Shown here piece after piece: positions 14,265-18,566 of a DNA stretch of 18,566 bases. Below the pieces are notes generated by a model, which made no database searches, was not told the DNA's origin, and saw nothing but the letters and a program-made list of their open reading frames with translations. Position 1 is the stretch's first letter; every line of letters starts with the position of its first letter. The position numbers and the translations under genes were made by a program. The stretch is from CAZBBB01 sp964490005 (GTDB lineage Bacteria; Planctomycetota; B15-G4), in the NCBI GenBank assembly GCA_964490005.1, contig CAZBBB010000058.1, positions 1 through 18,566 of the forward strand. Direction: 5' to 3'.

Positions 14265-17200
14265 ATGGGCGGCGGAGAGACGACGCACTCCGGCAGGCGC
14301 GGCGCGCTGCCCGCGGCAGCGCTGGCCTGGCTGGCCGCCGGCCTGGCGAGCGCCGACCGTCTGGGCGCGAGCCTCGCGCCCGACGGAGCGATCGAGCACC
14401 CGACCCTGCGCGGCGCGATCGCGGCGGGGCGCGTCGGCCTCGTCGCGCTCGGCGTGCTGCTGGCCTGGCGCGGACTCCCGACGCGGTCGGGCGCGGCACG
14501 CGCGGCGGGCCTGCTCGCGTTGCTGCTCGTCGCGGGAGCAGGCGCCCACGGCGCGCTGCGCAGCGCGGGCCTCCTTGGCCTGAACGAGGGCAGCCGCGCG
14601 GTCGTCCGCGAGGTGATCGAGTCGGAGAACCGGCTGCTCGAGCTGCGCGCAACGCTCGGCGCGGCGCGCACCGACGTGCTCAACCTCGGCTTCCCCGGCG
14701 TGGCCGGGCGGCAGCTGTTCGCGCCCGAGGTCGAGGTGGCCGACCTCGACGGCTCGTGGGACGAGGCACGCGCGCTGCCCGAACTCGGCGTCGTGGTGCG
14801 TTCGGCCGGCATCGAGGCCGCGCCGCGGCGCGTGGCGCGCGAGGCGCTGGCCCTGTGGCGGCCGCTGCTCGAGCGCGTCGAACGCTTCGAGCACGGTGCC
14901 TTCAACATCTCCGAGGGGCACTTCGCCGGGTCGCCGCGGGCCTGGGAAGGCAAGCTCACCTTCGCGGGGCGCGCCGTGCTGCGCACGGGCCGGCTCGCCC
15001 AGATCGAGGCCGAAGCCAAGGCGCATTGGGACCTCGACGAGGCCGGGGTCTGGCGCATCGGCGCGCTGCACATGCGCTCGCTGCGCGTCGGCGAAGCGGC
15101 CGCGCCGCTGTTCGCGGACGTGCTCGACGAGGCCCTGCCCGACGCCGGCCTGCGCGCCGAGGCGCGCCGCTCGCGCCACGAGGAACTCGTCCTGGCGAGC
15201 CTGCTCGAGCCCGAGTTCGTGCCGCCGCACCCGCACTTCGCGCACGCGTCCTTCGACCGCCACCCGGGTCTGGCGGTCTGCGACATCGACGAGGACGGAC
15301 TGCCCGACCTGTACGTGATGGAGCGCGAGGGCCGCAACCTGCTGCTGCGGGCGCGCGGCGACGGCACCTTCGAGGACGTGGCGCCGCGCCTCGGGCTCGA
15401 CCTCGACGGCTTCTGCAGCTCGGCCCTGTTCGTCGATCTCGACAACGACGGCGATCGCGACCTGTTCGTCGGGCGGACGTTGCGGCGCAGCGCCTATTTC
15501 GTGAACGAGGGCGGCGCCTTCGTCGACCGCGGCGCCGAACTCGTGGACGGCGAGCTGCCGCTGCTGGCCTCGTCGGTCTGCGCCGCCGACGTCGACGGCG
15601 ACGGCCTGCTCGATCTCTACGTGAGCACCTACGCCTACGAGATGCAGGCGATCGAGCGCGCGGCCGCCGGCTGGGGCGGGCCGGAGACGCTGCTGGAGGC
15701 GTACCTGCCGCGCGAGGAGGCCGTCGAGCTGGCGCGGGCCTGGGACGATCCGGCGAGCCATCCGATCCGCGCGGCGCCCGGGCCGCGCAACGTGCTGCTG
15801 CGCAATCTCGGCGAGGGTCGGCTGGCCGTCGAGCGCGACGGCCCGCTCGGGCTGATGCGCAACACCTACCAGTCGGGCTTCGCCGACGTCGACGGGGACG
15901 GCGATCCCGACCTGTACTGCGCCAACGACTACGCGCCCAACAACCTGTTCCGCAACGACGGGCCGCTCGGTTTCGTCGACGTCACCGAGGCCACGGGCAC
16001 GGCCGACACCGGCTTCGGCATGGGCGTGTCCTTCGGCGACTACGACGAGGACGGCGACCCGGACCTGTACGTCTCGAACATGTTCAGCAAGGCGGGCCGG
16101 CGGCTGACGGGCTCGATCCCCGGGGTCGACGGACGCCTCGCCGCGATGGCGCGCGGCAACACGCTGCTGCGCAACGACGGCGCGGCCTTCACGGTGGCCT
16201 CGGGCGATGCGGGCGACGCGGCGCCGGTCAGCCGCGCAGGCTGGTCGTGGGGCGGGCAGTTCCTCGACGTCGACCTCGACGGCGACCTCGACCTGCACGC
16301 GCTCTCGGGCTACTACACGGCGCCGCGGGAGATCGAAGGCCCCATCGACCGGTGAAGCGACTTCTGGCGCACGGTCGTGCGCGAAGACGAGTCGCTCGAC
16401 CTGCAGGTCGAGGACCTGGCCCTCGGGCGCTTCGGCGGCGAGCAGGGCACGATCAACTCGCTCAGCGGGCACGAGCGCAACAAGCTGTTCGTCGCGTGCG
16501 CCGCGCCGGGCGGCTTTCTCGACCTGTCGATGCTGGCCGGCCTCGACAGCGAAGCCGACGGTCGGGCCTTGGCCGTGCTCGACTTCGACCGCGACGGCTG
16601 GCCCGATCTCGCCGTGACCAACGCCAACGCGCCGCGGCTGCAGTTGTTCCGCAATCTCGTGGGCGCGGCGGGCGGCACGGCCCGCGCGCACCGCTCGATC
16701 GACATCGAACTCGTCGGAGCCAACGACACGGCGCGTCCGGCGCCGGGGCGCAGCGCGCGCGACGCGATCGGCGCGCGCGTGCGGGTCGACGTCGGCGGGC
16801 GCTCGCTCCACCGGACGCTCGCGGCCGGCGAGGGCTTCGCGGCGCAGAACGAGGCGCGGCTGCTGGTCGGCCTCGGCACGGCCGAAGGCGCCGAGCGCGT
16901 CGTCGTGCGCTGGCCGGGCGGGGCCGAGAGCGAAGTGACCGACGTCGAGGCCGGCACGACGCTGCGGGTCTGGGAGGATCCGGCCCAGTCGCCCGGCGGG
17001 CGGGGCAGCACGGCCAGGCCCCGGCCGACGCTGCCGCGGCCGCCCGGGCCGCGGCGTGCCGCGGACGACGAGCGGCTGGCGCTGGTCGAGCATGCGCCGC
17101 CGGCGGAGCTGGTCCTGTTCACGAGCATGGCGACCTGGTGCGCGAGCTGCCGCGCCGAGCTGCCGCAGCTGCAGACGCTGCGCGCGGCCTTCGACCCCGG

Positions 17201-17480
17201 CGAACTCGCGTTGCAGGCCATCCCCGTGGACGCGGCCGATACGCCGGAGCTGCTCGAGCGCTGGCAGGCGGAGCACGCGATCGCGGCGCCCGTGCGCGGC
17301 GATCTGCCGCGCGAGCAGATCGACGGCTTCGCGCGCCTGCTGCGCGCGCGTTTGCGCTCGGACACGCTGCCGGCTTCGGCCCTCGCCGACGGGCAGGGGC
17401 GGCTGCTCGAGGTGCGCTTCGGACTGCCGACCGTCTCCGAGCTGCGCGCGGCGCTCGCCGAACTGCGCGCGGGGCGCTGA
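14265..17480 (+). CDS. Candidate selenoprotein: membrane-anchored FG-GAP/UnbV/thioredoxin fusion with in-frame TGA
   Basis: Read through one TGA (codon 697), this is a 1071-residue protein. Three hydrophobic segments (about 13-30, 50-68 and 78-96) anchor it; flanking Arg residues suggest the rest lies outside the cytoplasmic membrane. After an unassigned region (about 105-320), seven DxDxDGxxD repeats occur at about residues 340, 390, 442, 541, 591, 667 and 772. The TGA falls between repeats six and seven. An ASPIC/UnbV domain follows (about 833-904, DAIGARV ... VGLGTAEG), then a Pro/Arg-rich linker and a thioredoxin-like domain (about 930-1070) with TWCASC (Cys959, Cys962). The frame is otherwise unbroken, and nothing near the TGA offers a credible new start with a ribosome-binding site. 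The SECIS-like hairpin after the TGA supports selenocysteine insertion. Alternatives are a recent nonsense mutation (Trp, Arg or Cys codon to TGA), a sequencing error, or a truncated 696-residue product. Confidence 0.65.
16353..16355 (+). other. In-frame TGA, candidate selenocysteine codon (position 697)
   Basis: TGA in frame with both flanking parts of the gene; local context is GPIDR, TGA, SDFWRTVV. It lies between the sixth and seventh propeller repeats and upstream of the UnbV and thioredoxin domains. It is the only stop in this frame between 14265 and 17478. Confidence 0.6.
16356..16396 (+). promoter_or_regulatory. SECIS-like two-tier hairpin directly after the TGA
   Basis: The outer stem is 7 perfect pairs, AGCGACT (16356-16362) with AGTCGCT (16390-16396), starting at the base after the TGA. 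The inner stem is 6 perfect pairs, GCGCAC (16367-16372) with GTGCGC (16377-16382). The loop is GGTC (16373-16376). An alternative middle stem TTC/GAA (16362-16364 with 16383-16385) would leave a bulged TG. The loop GGU starts 18 nt after the TGA; in the E. coli fdhF SECIS, from memory, it starts at 19 within a loop AGGUCU. GC-rich sequence forms hairpins easily, and the bulged U is farther from the loop than in E. coli, so this is strong but not conclusive. Confidence 0.55.
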
Positions 17481-17519
17481 GCGCGCGTCGCTGAGCGCGC
17501 GGCCCCGGCCGACGGGACG
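17481..17519. other. Short convergent junction
   Basis: The 39 bases between the thioredoxin-fusion stop and the ligase stop contain the repeated GAGCGCGC unit but no stem-loop with T tract that I could call a terminator. Confidence 0.25.
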
Positions 17520-18566
17520 TCAGCCGAGGCGCCGCCGCTCGAGCTTGCCGAGCGCGTTGCGCGGCAGGGCCGGCACGGCCACGATCTCGCGCGGCACGAA
17601 ACCGGGCGGCAGGTGCGCCGCGCAGTGTCGGCGCAGCGCGGCCGCGTCGAACCCGCCCGGCGCGTGCGCGACGACCCAAGCGCGCACGCTCTGGCCCTTG
17701 TGCTCGTCGGGGATGCCGGCGACGGCCGCGTCGGCGACTCCCGGGGCCTGCAGCAGCACGGCCTCGATCGCCGCCGGGTAGAGCTTCTCGCCGGCGACGT
17801 CGATGCGGTCGTCGAGCCGGCCTTCGAGGTGCAGGAAGCCCTCGGCGTCGAGGTGCCCGCCGTCGCCGGTCGGCAGCCAGCCCTCGCGGAGGCCCGCGGT
17901 CGCGTCGGCCGCGTCGCCGTCGCGGGCTCCGACCACGTTCGGGCCGCGGACCCAGATCTCGCCCGACGCGCCCGCAGCCAGGACGGCGCCCCGCGCATCG
18001 CGGATCGAGACCTCGATGCCGCGGTGCGGACGCCCGACGCTGGTCTCGCGGCCCTCGCGGTCGGTATCGACGAGGCAGCTGACGGCCGAGCAGGTCTCGG
18101 TGAGCCCGTAGCAGTGGTACAGCCGCGCGCGCGGGAAGCGCGCCGCGATCGCCCGCACCTGCGCCGCCGTCGAGGGCGCCGCGCCGTAGATCAGCGTGTC
18201 GAGGCTGGAGAGGTCGCGTCCGGACGCGCCGCGGTCGGCGAGCAGTTGCGCGAAGACGAAGGGCGTGCCCATGAGCGAGGTCGCCCGCGCCCGCTCCGCC
18301 TCGCGCGCCGCGGCGCGGCCATGCCCGTGCCGGCTGATGGCGACGGTGCCGCCCGCGCGCAGCGCGCCGAGCACCAGCGGCCCGAACACGACGTGGCTGA
18401 AGGGCGCGGCCATCAGGCTCACGGTGCGCGGCGAGAATCCCCAGCAGTCGATCCAGGCGTCGATGGCGAAGAGCGCCTGCGCATGCGTGGCGAGCACGGC
18501 CTTGGGGCGGCCGCTGGTGCCCGACGTGAGGTGGAGCAGGGCCGGGTCGTCGGCCCGCGGCGTGCG
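17520..18566 (-). CDS. AMP-binding acyl-CoA synthetase/ligase, C-terminal part (runs off window)
   Basis: The open frame continues to the window end, so the true start lies beyond 18566; 348 residues are visible. Near the visible N-terminus is HLTSGTSGRPKAV, the ATP phosphate-binding loop of the ANL (acyl-CoA synthetase/adenylation/luciferase) superfamily. LYHCYGLTET is motif A5, WLPTGDGGHLDAEGFLHLEG is the A7 region with the ribose-binding Asp, GRLDDRIDVAGEKLYP is A8 with the hinge, and PRNALGKLERRRLG at the end carries the A10 catalytic Lys. The enzyme activates a carboxylate as an acyl-adenylate and usually passes it to CoA. The substrate cannot be assigned; benzoate- or fatty-acid-like ligases and malonyl-CoA-type ligases share this layout. 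A GTG at 18497 is not a plausible start because the ATP loop lies upstream of it. Confidence 0.88.
   Translation of the reverse strand, partial: RTPRADDPALLHLTSGTSGRPKAVLATHAQALFAIDAWIDCWGFSPRTVSLMAAPFSHVVFGPLVLGALRAGGTVAISRHGHGRAAAREAERARATSLMGTPFVFAQLLADRGASGRDLSSLDTLIYGAAPSTAAQVRAIAARFPRARLYHCYGLTETCSAVSCLVDTDREGRETSVGRPHRGIEVSIRDARGAVLAAGASGEIWVRGPNVVGARDGDAADATAGLREGWLPTGDGGHLDAEGFLHLEGRLDDRIDVAGEKLYPAAIEAVLLQAPGVADAAVAGIPDEHKGQSVRAWVVAHAPGGFDAAALRRHCAAHLPPGFVPREIVAVPALPRNALGKLERRRLG

Noticed and set aside
13587..17276. Very long minus-strand open frame opposite the propeller/thioredoxin fusion
   Set aside because: Antisense shadow caused by scarcity of stop codons at high GC; only its last part (12972-13586) is a real gene.
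16377..17480. A separate gene starting at GTG 16377 after the TGA
   Set aside because: No ribosome-binding site precedes it, the GTG lies in the 3' arm of the hairpin, and the product would begin with an isolated seventh propeller repeat; readthrough or a broken gene explains the data better.
1..18566. CRISPR arrays, tRNA or rRNA genes, transposases, long direct repeats
   Set aside because: None could be recognised by reading; the repeated GC-rich words come from codon bias and the D-x-D-x-D-G repeats.

Overview
This is a very GC-rich bacterial chromosome segment (by eye about three quarters G+C, with strong G/C preference at third codon positions). It carries 13 genes that I can support, one of them running off the right end. 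I see no rRNA, tRNA, CRISPR array, insertion sequence or phage gene. Several features suggest an environmental Gram-negative of the Planctomycetota or a similar lineage: several FG-GAP/ASPIC-UnbV propeller proteins, paired coiled-coil/winged-helix proteins, a TMTC-type membrane glycosyltransferase with TPRs, and extreme GC. This lineage call is an inference from gene content only.

Layout. 110-4917 (+) is a tight run: a saccharopine-dehydrogenase-type oxidoreductase, a sodium:solute symporter, and a secreted lipoprotein with a seven-repeat FG-GAP propeller, an ASPIC/UnbV domain and a CxxCH motif. 4933-5837 (-) is a pair of tandem paralogous small basic proteins (coiled coil plus winged helix), read from a recognisable sigma-70-type promoter in an AT-rich patch. 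6078-7799 (+) is a GT-C glycosyltransferase with TPRs, followed by a small sulfotransferase (7866-8582, +). 8601-14149 (-) is a compact six-gene operon: two tandem serine-acetyltransferase-like proteins, a GT2 and a GT4 glycosyltransferase, a SAM methyltransferase and an FG-GAP lipoprotein. This looks like a surface-glycan or glycoconjugate assembly set. 14265-17480 (+), divergent from the operon, encodes a large membrane-anchored propeller/UnbV/thioredoxin protein. 17520-18566 (-) is the C-terminal part of an acyl-CoA/AMP ligase.

The most interesting object is the 14265-17480 gene. Its reading frame is interrupted by one in-frame TGA (16353-16355), yet it continues intact for 375 codons through the seventh propeller repeat, the UnbV domain and a thioredoxin fold with a WCASC active site. 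Directly after the TGA lies a two-tier hairpin. Its apical loop reads GGTC and starts 18 nt after the TGA, close to the geometry of the bacterial SECIS element. I read it as a candidate selenoprotein of a kind I do not recognise as described: a propeller/UnbV/thioredoxin fusion with selenocysteine at position 697. A nonsense mutation or sequencing error remains the main alternative.

A second recurring signal is the motif GCTAGAATC (a TAGAAT -10-like box), which precedes several gene starts here, in two cases so close to the start codon that the mRNA would be nearly leaderless.
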